Positions 49,471-60,879 of a stretch of 64,000 nucleotides of DNA are shown here, one piece after another (within the stretch, counting starts at the first letter, position 1; each line of letters opens with the position of its first letter). The position numbers and the translations under genes are program-made. Source of the stretch: Ochotona curzoniae (lineage: Eukaryota > Chordata > Mammalia > Lagomorpha > Ochotonidae); the NCBI RefSeq assembly GCF_017591425.1, contig NW_024466413.1, forward strand, positions 1,488,001 through 1,552,000. The letters are read 5' to 3'. The notes beneath the pieces are model-generated. The model saw only the letters and a program-made list of their open reading frames with translations. It had not been told where the DNA came from and made no database searches.

Positions 49471-49835
49471 TGGGAGACTTTACAAGCCTGCTGAAATCTT
49501 GGCCACACCTTGAAAATGATGGCACAAGCATTGCCCACCCATTTCCTCATTTGTGAAGAGACCACCAATGGGAAACCTTGTCAATCTCTGCCCAACGAGG
49601 AGGGGTCAGGGAACACTTAAAATCCCAAGACCCTTCCTTAAACCTTAGGGCTCTCTCCCTCTTTCAAGAAGCATCCCACTTCCTGACTTTCTCCTGGGAA
49701 GTGCTTTTCCCTTCCCTCTTCTTTCCTCATTCACTTGGTCACTTTGCAAAGAAAACTATTCTATCTGCAACCCTTCCCAGCTTTTTATTTCTGTATTAAG
49801 TTGAGAAAAGAACCCACCAAGCTTTTCTAATAACA
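49471..49835 (+). repeat. 5' LTR of the defective provirus
   Basis: It aligns along its full length with 48453-48828 and 53169-53514. Shared blocks are CTTGGCCACACCTT, ACCAATGGG, GAGGAGGGGTCAGGGAA and AAGAACCCACC. Its poly(A) hexamer is decayed (AAGAAA near 49750). It ends TAACA. Confidence 0.85.
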
Positions 49836-49844
49836 TATTTTGCC

Positions 49845-49862
49845 TGGTACCCAACATGGGGC
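49845..49862 (+). other. Degenerate retroviral primer-binding site
   Basis: TGGTACCCAACATGGGGC lies 9 bp after the LTR end. It matches the tRNA-Lys-type site TGGCGCCCAACGTGGGGC at 15 of 18 positions, and the three differences all fall at the two CpGs. The tRNA assignment is inference. Confidence 0.6.
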
Positions 49863-50740
49863 ATGAAAAAGGACTTAGACCACGTGGCCCAACTCAACTG
49901 AGAGACTTCACAAGGTCAGTATACCTTTGTGCAAGTGGGACTGTGCCCTCCCCGGAAGTGACCCTTGGCACCCCATGGCTTTGCATAAACACGGAGGCCC
50001 CCAGCAATGGCCTAGCTAAATTTGAACCTCCAGGGTGATTGCATTAGTATGGGGAGGTGTTAGGAAGGCAGCTGTTTAGGTCTTCAGAGGCTCCAATCCC
50101 CAACCACCTATTTGTCCTTTCTTATCACCTCTGTTTTTCTTTCGGGGGCGAGTTTGGACACATGAATTTGGAGGAAATCTGGTAGCAGACTGACAGTCTG
50201 GCAGATGCCACTCTTCTGTGTGACTTGAAACTCCCCAGGTGGATTCCTAATGCGGGTCCCCCCACAGGGAACCCAAATGCCAAGCTCCAGCTCACATTTC
50301 AGGCTGGTCTTCCCTTGGTCGAGGAGGGGTGAGACTCCTGGGAACTCCATGAGTGTGCAGCTTGGGTTTGACTCCTTAAATTTACTGGTGTGGACCTTTA
50401 GATGACCCCTCTGCGCTCCCCAGAGGAGCTGAGAAAAGACCAGTGTCTACTCACTCCCTTCTCAGTTCCATCACCCACATCTCTCTGAGACCTGAGCAGC
50501 CACAGAACAGGAGGGATGCATTTGGAGTTGCCCTGTAGAACTGCCAACAGCCACAGGGCATCTTGGAAGAATTCAGGAGACCTGCAGCCAGGCTTTATCC
50601 CTGTCTGCATCTCCAAAATCTTATCACCCAAAAGTCTAACTGCTTCTGAAAGCAAGAACAGCCATAGAAAATGCAGCAGCACATTTGCAGGTTTTGTGAG
50701 TCTTTGAGTACTATGGAACCTGGGCTCTGTCCTAGCTGCC

Positions 50741-52268
50741 ATGGGTATTCTTACCTGCATGCTGTTCGGGGGGTGGGCAGAGGAAATTCCAGATCATTTA
50801 GGGAAACAATTAAGAAATCTTCCAGTTCATTTTGGGATTTTGGGGACGAACTTACTTTTCCTTGGAAAGGAGAGCCCTCAAGCCTGTCACAGGCCATGCT
50901 TCTACAGTTTCATCTCACAGATGCCTCACTAATTTTGAACTGGACTAAGATTACAGAGAAAATTGTGGGCCTTTTATTTTGATTAGGCCGAGATGCGAAT
51001 CCTTAGAGTAGTAGTCATCCTCCTTAGCTCTGGGAGCTGCTTCACACCAAAGAAAGTATTACCAAGTTTGGAGTCTCCACGTGGAAGTCTCTCTATCTAG
51101 ACTGTTGATGGTCTTTACTTTGTTATTGGAGTGGACCCCCAGATCCCTCTTGGTTGTATCCTTAAAAATTGGGATTTAATTTGACCTCTGAATCTTAAGC
51201 AAGTTTACAAAACCAGGATATATTTGATCAGGCAGAGTCCCAGGTGTATGTAGCATGTTGCGGGAATGGGACCTGATCACTCCTGCACATGCTGTTCTGA
51301 GGATTGTATCCCCAGACACCAAGGCCTGGCCCACATACTCCCTCACTGATAGTTCCCCATGGGGAGCGTTAATCATAATATTAGCTTACAATTGGACCTC
51401 TGTCATAGGCATTGGGGAAAGTGGGTAGAAGCTCTTTATGTCCAGATGTTCTCCCATCTTCAGGACCACCTCAAGGATGGCAAAATAAAAACTTTAGTTC
51501 ATGTAATGGGGAGCAGGCATTTTCTGATTCAGAGAATGAGGGCAATTTGCAAGTGGATAAGACTCTCCTCCCTCTTGGAAGGAATCACTTGAAATACTTC
51601 CTTTTGCTCCCCCTCCTCCACAGGAACTTCATTTCTTCTTATCTCTCCCTGCCCCCCCGGCCCCCCCCCCCAGCAGCTTGCCCTCCTCATCCCTAGATCT
51701 TTGAGAAAAAGGCTTCCAAGCCTTATCTTGGCATGTGTGAAGAAGCAATGCTTCCTCTTCAGGTGCTGAGGGTAGGAGAATTTGGTGAACAGCCAACTCA
51801 CCACCATTCATCACTGAGAGACTGAGCCACCAAGGACTTTTCTAAAATGCCTCAAGGGGGTTATTGCAAAATTCACTAATTTGGACCCAGACACAGTGTA
51901 GGGTAGAGTGATCCCCAGGGACAAGTTACTTGTTCAGTCTGCCTTGGATATCTGGAGAAAGCTCCATGGTTACGGCAGACCCTGGTAAGTTCTCTTTGGA
52001 CCAACTGATCCAGGCAGTCAATGCCACTTACTATAATTGAGACTTAGAGAAGGAAAGATGGAATGATAAGCACCAAAGTGAAATCTGGGTAGGAGTACAT
52101 CCACCTCAGGCCAAAACCCAAAACTAAACAAAACAAAAAACATGGTGTTGCTACAACTGTGGGAAACTAGGCCAATTTTGGATGGAATATCCTCAAACCA
52201 AATGCCAGGAGTCTCTTCAGGGACCATGCCACATTTATAAGGGGCGGGGTCAGTGGAAATCAAAATGT
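50741..52268 (+). pseudogene. Broken gag-like region of the endogenous retrovirus
   Basis: It starts with a possible Met-Gly (myristoylation-type) codon pair at 50741, and several frames must be used to follow it. The clearest part is near the end. At 52149-52190 Cys, Cys are followed at knuckle spacing by Gln and Tyr. At 52227-52268 Cys, Tyr, Gln, Cys keep the same spacing (x2, x4, x4). In a working nucleocapsid the pattern is Cys-Cys-His-Cys. Both units thus have Gln for His and one Tyr for Cys. A Pro-rich stretch near 51640 may be a matrix-capsid linker. Stops and frameshifts throughout make it non-functional. Confidence 0.55.
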
Positions 52269-52389
52269 TCCCAGCTCCACAGGGAGCCAGGATCAGCTGA
52301 CCAGGATCCCCAGTGATGGTGCCTGGGGTTTCCTATCCAGGGTCCCAATACCTAGGTTTGTACTGAGAAGTCCTGGGTCTCCCTGATGG

Positions 52390-52620
52390 TGGGGTCTCAG
52401 AAGGTCAATTTTTTATTATACATGAGTGCCCACTTTTCTGCTTACCTTTTTCTCCTGGGCCAGGATCCTCTCAAGAAGGAACTGTAGAAGGCATCTCTGG
52501 TCAGCTTCTTGAATGATATTTGACACAACCATGGGCTTGCAGTTGGGAAATCTCACCTTCTACCTCTTCCTTCTTTTTATTCCTGAGACACTGGTCCTTT
52601 CATTAGGGTGAGATACACTG
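52390..52620 (+). pseudogene. Possible retroviral protease remnant
   Basis: The stretch follows the nucleocapsid-like part, as protease should. It has faint order matches to class I ERV proteases (a strand, a Ser-Gly-Pro-like turn, a Thr-Val-Glu-Gly-Ile-Ser-Gly-like block). The active-site Asp-Thr-Gly is not seen and stops occur. It is weakly supported. Confidence 0.3.
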
Positions 52621-53168
52621 GTAATGGTCATGGCGCTTAGTCCGAACCCTTTATTGTCAAGGTTGTTTTCTGAGGTAGATATTGACGCTACAGCCTGATG
52701 TCAGCACAATCTATTCTCCAGAACCAACCTGTGAACTACTAGAGAATTTGAAACTATTTTTTAGAAAGGCACCTGCAAAATAAGCTTAGCAAGTGAAATG
52801 AAGTGCATATCACACCTGGAGATACCCACTGGCCAGAGCAGGTGCCCTGAATTTCTTTTACAAGTGCTTAGTGGGAATGGTATTCAAAAATCTGCTACAT
52901 TGGGATCCTGTGCTCTCAATTGTCTTGTGTTCTTTGTCTCTGATTAGGGGTCTTCAGACTCCAGACGATCCCGAACATGCAACCCTATATGACTACCAAT
53001 TTGTGTCACTGCAACTTGGGTGACCTAGCCCATCGCTTTGTGGATCCCACGCGTCTGGGGCCCCTTACCAGAACGGTGTCCTGTTTCAGCAGGAAGTACT
53101 TAGAAGACATCTTCACCTTTTGTCCCTACAGAAATAGGATGTGGGCTTCCACGGGGAGTGGGGCCGTC

Positions 53169-53514
53169 TGAAACCGTCCTAGCCTTCTGAAATCTTGACC
53201 ACACCTTCGAATGGATGGCACAAGCATTGAAGACAGCACCAATAGGGAAGCTTTTTTCCTGTAGATTCCAGGCCAACAAGTGGGGGGTGGTGGTCAGGGA
53301 ATACTTCAAATCCCAAGACCTTTCCACAAACCTTTGGTGTCTCTCCCTCTTTCCTTTCAAGAGACACGCCACCTCCGGGCTCTCTGGAGATGCTTTCCCC
53401 TTCCTTCTTCTTTCCCCCATTTGCCTGGTCAATTTGCAAATAAAACTTCTCTGTCTGCAACCACTTCCCAGGTTTTTAGCTGAGGAAAGAACGCACTGAG
53501 TTTTTGTGGCAATA
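53169..53514 (+). repeat. 3' LTR of the defective provirus
   Basis: It starts TGAAACCGTCC, has AATAAA at 53439-53444, and ends near GGCAATA where the relatives end GGTAACA. It lacks part of the block around the CCAATGGG box. Confidence 0.82.
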
Positions 53515-55106
53515 GTCGGTATTGGCCAAGTGTGACTCTGAGAGGCTTAAGGTAAGACATGACCTCTGGTTCAATCTTAATACACTCTACAGTCCCCAGT
53601 CCTAGTCTCTTCATGAGAGTAAGAGTGTGGAATGGGCTGAACAGTGAAAACGCTGTCTTAGAAATCTACAACATGTTGAAGTCTTAAAGCAAAAGGCATC
53701 AACAAGAGAGATGATGGTTGTTCAACCAAACTACTCAGGCTTGGATTTGGTTGGAGTGAGTCCTCCTGGTTCATGTACTGGGACTTTGGCCAGCAGGTGG
53801 TGATGCTGGGATGTAACATGGAACCTTCAGGAAGTGGGGCCCACTGAGAAGTCGTCAGCATACTGAAGGGATGTGTGGGCTCTCCTGCAGTCCACTGACT
53901 TTTTACAAGAGGGTATTTGAGAAGAGTAAGACACCTGTCTCAGTCCCTCCCTGGCCTCCCCTCATGCGTTCACCACTGTGATGAGGTACAGCCAGAGCTG
54001 GCAGGAAGCAAGTCATATAAACCGCTTTCTTTGTACAGTACCTTATTTTATCATCAGGAATCATACTAACATGGTGTTAGGAAGATGGTGAAGTGTCTAC
54101 ATCTGGAAAATTCAATATTCTTTATCTGTTCCACAAATTGTATAAATACTTCGTTATTATCACTGAAAATGACACCAAAGAAAGAAACTATCAAAAGCTT
54201 CTCTAGAATGCATATAATTAGTTTAGATTATAACATGCAGTTGGAAGTAAGGCACTTGACTGTTCTTGGCAGCACACTTGGTAAAATGAACTTTAAATAA
54301 CAGGAGAACTCCTGTATCAATTGAATCACACAATTACAGGACTGAGCTGAGAAAGCCACATAAGGAGAGATGGGAGGAGTGACGCTGCCTCCAGCTAGAT
54401 GAGCCAGGGCCTTCACATCATGGGACCTGTTTAGAAAGAGAACTGGGGAGAGGATTTCACAGGGTGCCATGGCAGAAGCATCTGCTTGCCTGAACTACAA
54501 ATATTTGCTCATTTAATACAATATTAGTGGAAGGCACATGCTAATTTTGCTTTTTCCGTAGGTTCATCTACGTAGAATTCCTATATCCATGCATCAAATC
54601 AGAACTTTTCATTCTTCCCTCCCTATAATTGCTTTGGCTCCAGATTTCATTATCTTAGAAATGAGAACATCACAGACTCAGTTACTCAGACCAATAGTCT
54701 AGCAATGAACCATCATTCTCCACTGTCTCTTTGTCCCCCAGTCATTATCAAGTTCCTGCTCACATTTTCCTGGGTCTTCTCTCATGTTAAGGCTCTTCTG
54801 ACTGTGCCTTCTTCCTCCCCTGTCTGACCTCATTCATCCAACCCCCCAAAACAATGTAACCCCAGCCATCCCCTCAGTAATGTGCTCCCCTCCAAAGCAT
54901 TGTAACCCAGGCCAACCCCTCAGGAACATGCTCAAATGTTTTCACCTTTGAGCTGAAACAGAGTCCCATCTTTCTGCTTCTGTGATTTGCCTGTGGTCTG
55001 GTGCTAGTGCGGTACTGTCACTTCTTCCGGCCTTTTCCCTGGATGCCTCTCTATGTGTCAGTTACCTGGAGCATGCCCAAGCGTTTACACCTCAAAACCT
55101 CTTTCT
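53515..55106. other. Intergenic stretch, no gene recognised
   Basis: An approximate 46-bp tandem duplication lies at 54848-54933 ('aatgtaaccccagccatccc' and 'attgtaacccaggccaaccc'). Nothing else was recognised. Confidence 0.6.
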
Positions 55107-55415
55107 GGGCCATGTGTGGTGGCTTAGCAGCTAAAGTCCTTGCCTTGGATGCACTGGGATCCCAAATGGGCACTGGTTCTAATTCCGGTGGCTCCACTTC
55201 CTATCCAGTTCCTTGTGGCCTGGGAAAGCAGTGGAGGATGGCCCGAAACCTCGGGACCCTGCACCTGCGTGGGAGACCAGAAAGACCTGGCTTCAGATTG
55301 GCTCAGCTCCAGCTGTTGTGGCCGCTTGGGGAGTGACCCATCAGCCAAAAGATCTTCCTCTCTGTCTTTCCTCCTCTCTGTATATCTGCCTTTCCAATAA
55401 AAATAAATAAATTTT
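55107..55415 (+). mobile_element. CSINE, sense, full length
   Basis: It begins GGGCCATGTGTGGTGGCTTAGC, has a recognisable B box (ggttctaattcc), and ends 'ccaataaaaataaataaattt' followed by (CAA)n from 55419. Confidence 0.94.
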
Positions 55416-55621
55416 AACAACAACAACAACAGAAACAAAACACACAGCCTTTTCCTGGAACGCAGTGGCCATGGTGGGATCCACTCTTGGATGATCAGAC
55501 TCTGCCCACCTTTCACTTCCTCAGGAAGTCACTGCTCCACCCACATTCGTTGTTTGTCACATCTGCTCATTCTCTGCTGGGCACCAAAAAGCCATATGCA
55601 TTTTCTGTGTTTTTTAAAATA

Positions 55622-55930
55622 ATAATTAAATATCTATTTATTTTAATTTCTGGGAAGAGGTTGAGAGAGAGAGACCGAGACTTTCCAACTGTTGATTTAT
55701 GCACCAGCTTGGACCGGGTGAAGGTAAAGCCATGCCAGGTGCACAGAACTCTGTCTAGGTGTCACATTTCACTGCCAGTGCTTCAAGCCCTTGATGCCTC
55801 CTCTGCATCCTCCAAGGTTGCACACCAGCAGGAAGCTGGACGGGAGGCGGAGTAGCTGGAACTCAAACAGGGTGTGCTGATAGAGGAGCTGAGCATCTTG
55901 AGCAGTGACCTGAGCCGCTGCACCCAGCAC
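55622..55930 (-). mobile_element. CSINE, antisense, old
   Basis: It has 'taaatatctatttattttaatttctggg' (tail), a GAGAGAGAGACCGAG block, 'tgcacaccagcaggaagctggacggg' and 'gagccgctgcacccagcac' (head side). It is old and diverged and is read as an early CSINE subfamily. Confidence 0.65.
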
Positions 55931-57039
55931 TCCCCCTGTGTTTCTTCTTTTAGCTTCTGTGCTTCTCTTCCTACTAAAATGTACATTTCATGCCACCCAG
56001 CACCTTGTCCATTTTGAACATCTCTGTCTGAGGCATCTAAACAAACAGTCCAGAGTGGAACAGAATGAGGCGTGTGTCTTGGTTTCAGTTCTCCACAGAG
56101 CACTCCAGATTCACCAGAGCGCAATCGAGCAGCCTGCTTGCATTCTGCCTGTGCAGAGTGCTCTTCAATTAAACTCAGACTTTATTTGGGGTATGCCTCT
56201 GCAACCTGGCTTTCCTCCACTTGAGGGCAGACTCTACTGTGTTTTTTTTTCCGTGTGTCCTTTAAACACCCCCTAACAGAGAAAAGGGAGAGGGCTGCTA
56301 TTTGGGCTGAAGCTGTCATCCCTAAGGGGCTCTACATACCCAGAGATTAACTTCGCCCTGTGCCTGGGAAAGTTGAGAATCAAAAACAAATTATTCAGAA
56401 CCTGGAACAAAAACTAATCTCTTTACTGAGTCATCTTTCTTTTTAAAACCTGCTAGCACAGCAACAAAATACTGGAACACATTTTGCATTAATACCAAAT
56501 CAATCACTCCAGTGTCCTTTAAATAATGTTAAGCCAATATTTACATCTCAGCATGAGGAGCAAAACATATGTTGATGCTTTTGACCACTCCTTTGCGACT
56601 TCACAGGATTCCCTTGTGCATCCCCAGGTGTAGCCACGAGGCCCTGATTTCCTCTGACACTGCTGGGAGGATCAAACTGTGGCCACCTCCAAGGACTAAT
56701 TCTGTCTTGTAGCAGTGGGTGCTCAGCTGGCCACCTTTCCTCCAGTCCACTGCTTCTCACATGTGCCAGGAAGAGCAGAGTCAGATGGTGGGCTCTTTTA
56801 ACATGCACTTTGATGACCTCTAAACATCCAGCTTATGTTAATTCCCGATTTCCTTTATCAAAAAACTAGGTCCAAGGTAAAAACAGGAGGCAAGTCTCAA
56901 ACCCAAATTTTACCCTAAAGCCACAGGAACTATTGAGCATTCTGGATGGCTCCCTCACATCCTAAGAAGGTTTAGTCAGGCCATTCTACCCACGTTACTG
57001 GGAACGTCTTTAGTGCCATATGCATTAAAATCAGTAAGG
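55931..57039. other. Intergenic stretch, no gene recognised
   Basis: The stretch has ordinary composition. No repeat or gene was assigned by eye. Confidence 0.5.
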
Positions 57040-57325
57040 CTAGGCATAGGGAGTTAGCCTTACTGTAAAGCTGCCAGATTAGAGTGTCTGAATTCTATTC
57101 CCAATTCAAGTTCCTGACCCCAACTTCTGGCTAATACAGACTCTGTGAGGGAGCAAGTGAAGTCTCCAGTATCCAGGTTCTTGCCAACTGTACTGGAGAC
57201 TTGAGCTGTACTCATTCCGCCTGGTTTCTGTCCAGTCCAAACAGGCCCGTTGAAGGAGTGAACAAGATAATGGGAGACATCGCGATCCCTCTCACTCTCT
57301 CTCAAATATTTATGAAAACAAACAA
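57040..57325 (+). mobile_element. Very old CSINE-like element, sense
   Basis: 'gggagttagccttactgtaaagctgccagattag', 'tgaattctattcccaattcaagttcctg' and 'ctctcactctctctcaaatatttat' follow the CSINE order with high divergence. Confidence 0.5.
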
Positions 57326-58791
57326 ACAAGTGAGGCACAAATCATGCCTTAGAAAGCCTGGAGTCACATGTGAGGGATAGATAAGAGAAGTGACATTGCA
57401 GCTCACAAACTGGAGGGACACCAAGTGTGAGAGACTGCACAGTAAGAGGCGAATGCTCTTGTCAAGGATGCAGAGCAACAACTCACAGAGGTGGTGATGA
57501 AGTGTTGGATGACAACCATGGTTTTATTAGATCAACAAGGAATTAAAGATACAGCTGAGAAAGACTAGGCGGTCAAGGCAAGCCTGCCTTTGGTGCTCAT
57601 TCACACATTTCTCAAGCATCTGGGAGCATGACAGGGAAAGAAAGAGATAAAAATGTGCAGCCCTCATGGAACTGACATAGTCAAATAAACAGATCAAGCG
57701 GACTGAAGAGCAGCACACCGTATGCTCTAGGTATAAAATAGAGTGGGCACGTCAAGATCTGGATCACAGGAAGGTTTGATGTGGGGTTTAGTGACTGTGC
57801 AGTTCTGTATAGCAGGAGTCTGCCACTTCAGCACTCTGGACAGATCTGACTGCATCTTTGCAGGTGCTCTTTTGTAAGCACTTCCTCACTTGTTGCCACC
57901 TTGCTTGCCTCTACCTACGAGATGCCACTAGTGTGTTCTCTCCCCCAAATATCTTCAGACATCAACAAACATCACTCCCATAGAGAACAATAAATCAGTG
58001 AAGGATTTTAATGAGTGATGAATAACTTTATGGTTATACACATGGGACTTATATGAAACCATTCCATGCATTCATCCACACATTTATTTGTTTTTAATTA
58101 AGTGTGACACAATGAATTACAAAATATTTATGCATATGTCTGAGGAATAATAACACCTGTACTGTTATCACAGCATTTTCTGTAACAAAGATACAAGTAG
58201 TGTCTTTTGGCTAAACGTTTACTCCTCCCTCAGAAATAACACAATTTGTTAAATGTTTGGGTTTCTGGGGCACAGGATATTGGCACCTTCACCAAAGTCC
58301 ATACCCTCTGCTCTAAGCAAGGCTAGGGTGCATGTCCTGGCTCTTCTGTCAGCAAATATCTTTCCTTATTGACATGTGGGTAAATTTTCATGAGAAGTAG
58401 ACACTTTGCAAACACATTCATGGCTGTTCAGAGTCTGACTTCCATCAAGATCCTTTCAGAATACTGCAAATGCTACTGCAGTTACTCATCACATGGCTTT
58501 GTCTTTACAAAAAGACACTCGCAGGGCTCAAAGGTGAGACTGCAAATGTTGCAAAATCAATGGATGAGATTTCCTTCCCAGGGCTGATGTGTTTGCTCTC
58601 TCTGTGAATGTCAATCAGCTCCATGGCTCCAAATGAGCTTGAGATTTTAGCTGTTTTTCATTCCTAAAACAGCACACCCTCCTTTTTTTTTTTTTTTTTG
58701 GCAAGTTGCCATGCTCCCTGTAATGTCACTGAGAAGTCATGTCCCAGTTTCTTCATTTGGAGCCCTGGTTTGTGTAACAGGTGGTGGAGAG
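57326..58791. other. Intergenic stretch, no gene recognised
   Basis: A T17 run lies at 58683-58699. Nothing else was recognised. Confidence 0.5.
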
Positions 58792-59147
58792 TGATGGCTG
58801 CCCAGGGCACTGGAGACTAGGGGCGGGTCTGCCCGGCCCCACAGGAGGAGGGACCACAGGAGCCGGTTACATCACCTACCTGGCGGGATTCCAGTTGACC
58901 AATGGCACACCTGAATGGACATTCCTTGCATAGTTGGGACACGGACAGCCCCTTTGCCCTCCCACGAGTCTAGATGGGTATAAAACTCCCAGACACGTGT
59001 CTGAGAGGCCCTTTTCGCTTCCCTCTTTCTTCCCCTCTGCGCGAAGGGGGCCCAGGAGCGGATTTTCCAATAAAGCTTCCATCTCAACTCTGAACAACTT
59101 GCCGATATTATTTCACCAAGCGGGCGGTCGGTGGACATTATCTAACA
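58792..59147 (+). mobile_element. Solo LTR (gammaretrovirus-like layout) with perfect 5-bp target duplication
   Basis: The 356-bp element starts TG and ends CA (TGATGGCTGCCC to TCTAACA). It is flanked by GAGAG at 58787-58791 and 59148-59152. CCAATGG (58899-58905), TATAAAA (58979-58985) and AATAAA (59069-59074) are in the order and spacing of a U3-R-U5 unit. Several CpGs survive, which suggests a fairly young insertion. It is unrelated to the LTRs at 48-53 kb. Confidence 0.85.
58899..58985 (+). promoter_or_regulatory. Apparent LTR promoter (CCAAT and TATA boxes)
   Basis: CCAATGG and TATAAAA lie 74 bp apart in the solo LTR at 58792-59147. Both are perfect matches to consensus. Activity is unknown. 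Confidence 0.6.
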
Positions 59148-59744
59148 GAGAGCACCGTATGAGCATTTTTCTCTACTTGGAAGTTGCATTAGAGCTTCTT
59201 CTAAGTTCTTTACTTTTTGGGTCTACTAAGTATTAAAAGGAAAGGAAGCTAGCAATGTGTGATTGAATCAAACTGGATTCCACTCCTTGAGAACAACACT
59301 TCTGAATGACTTTGTGTACCAAATATGGTAGTAGTACCTTGTGTTGGCTTCACTATGCATAAAAAGAGGCTGTGCTGCTCCTTCTGGAACTTATTAATCC
59401 TAGATGAGAAAGGTGCACAGGGCAGCCACTGGAAGAGGGGTGATCAGAGAGGTGCTTGATCATGAGAATACAGTTTCTGTGTCTCACCACTGCTGATAGC
59501 TTAGCCTAGATGATTCTTGCTATAGGGATGCCCCTGCACACCACAGGGCATTTAGTCTAGCCACTGGTCTCTAAATCTTTTCCAGCTATGATCAAGAATC
59601 AGAAGGAAGTACATGGGAGTGGAAAAGAATAATCTGGAAATTGAACTCCAGGGTTCAGGGGAGGCCAATTTTGTTTCTCTTATTCATCCTAAATATAACC
59701 CTAATTGCAATTTTCCACTAATGTCTTAGTTAACTACTTAGAGA
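59148..59744. other. Intergenic stretch, no gene recognised
   Basis: No repeat or gene was assigned by eye. Confidence 0.5.
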
Positions 59745-60013
59745 GGCAATAGTAGGAGAGGAGCTCCTATCAGCTGGTGCACTCTAGAAATTTCCACAAG
59801 GACCCAGGGCTGGGAGCAAAAGTTGGGTGCTAGGAACTCAATCAAGGTCTCCTTCCTGGGTAGCAATTACCTGAGTCAACATCACCTACCTCCAAGGATG
59901 CACGTTAGCAGAAAGCTAGGATTAGGGATGGAGCCTGGACTAGAACCCAGACACTCCAACATGGGATGGCAGTGTCCTAGCTGAGGTCTTAACTGCTGTG
60001 TCAAATGCCCACC
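59745..60013 (-). mobile_element. CSINE, antisense, old
   Basis: 'gagaggcaatagtaggagagg', 'atgcacgttagcagaaagctagg', 'ctggactagaacccagacactcc' and 'gtcttaactgctgtgtcaaatgcccacc' give the antisense order with strong divergence. Confidence 0.6.
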
Positions 60014-60879
60014 TTGGATGAGGTTAATTCTAACGGAAATGAAGAGCTCTTGACTTGAGCAAAAAGCAGTGTTTATTCCTACAGGAACTTCTGGAAGGGA
60101 AGGGAGATTCTGAGAAGGGTCATTTATTACACAAACCCCTGGATGACCATGGGAAGGATCATAGATAGATGAGGTTATTCTTTGGTGGCAAAATCTTTTG
60201 AGTCCAGTTACAAAGACAGAAATGAAAAATCAATGGCTCTCTAATTAATTCAATATACATAATGTGTCACAAAAGTAGATTGAGGTGTGTAGCGTTTATA
60301 GCAATGTTGATAGCGGAGGGCTTGATATTATTGAGAAGTAAAAGGACAGCTTTTACTAATCCCATGTGGTCTTGTATGTCTTCAGTGTCCAGGTCACAGA
60401 ACCCCTGTACCCCATGTCTTCACACACACCAACTGGGAAGGGCACCTCTGTGGGATGCTCAGAGCCCCAGAACACGCATTTGCACTCTTCAGCATCTGCA
60501 GAACAGACACTTGCAGGACAGAATGGGTTGGAAGAGAAGGGGAGGACTCCTCTGCAGTTCTTGCTTTTCTAAATGTCTGCGGAAGATGCACATACTGCAG
60601 CTTTGTAATGAGGCACAGATTGAAAATGGCACAACACTCTTCTTGTGAAACCGCAGTGGTAGTGCCTGGAGGCACTGTAGGGAAATTCTCTAATTGCAAT
60701 TTTTAGTTATTATTAACCCAGCGCCCATATGTCAGGGATAACTTCTGGGGGACTGCCTCCACCTTTTCTCCACGATCCCCAGCAACTTTAGAAATCCAGG
60801 AAGGTTGGAGCAAAGGCTAACTCCAGGATGAAGAACGGCAGATATTCTTGATCATGTTTTACCCACACGATTTTCTGAA
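60014..60879. other. Intergenic stretch, no gene recognised
   Basis: Open frames at 60262-60706 overlap on both strands and have no recognisable product. Confidence 0.5.

Larger units (their letters stand above)
49471..53514 (+). mobile_element. Defective endogenous retrovirus (gag and possible protease remnant only)
   Basis: Two LTRs of one family (49471-49835 and 53169-53514) flank about 3.3 kb. After the 5' LTR comes a degenerate primer-binding site (49845-49862). A gag-like region follows, with a possible Met-Gly start at 50741 and a proline-rich stretch near 51640. Two zinc-knuckle-like units lie at 52149-52268. A protease-like trace lies at 52390-52620. I see no reverse transcriptase, integrase or envelope, and the internal length leaves no room for them. 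Frames are broken by many stops and shifts, so nothing is expressed as intact protein. The LTRs differ at many positions, so the insertion is old. The family is not assigned. Confidence 0.8.

Noticed and set aside
52977..53168. An envelope gene remnant before the 3' LTR
   Set aside because: The short open frame has no transmembrane or immunosuppressive-type region that I can recognise, so no env call is made.
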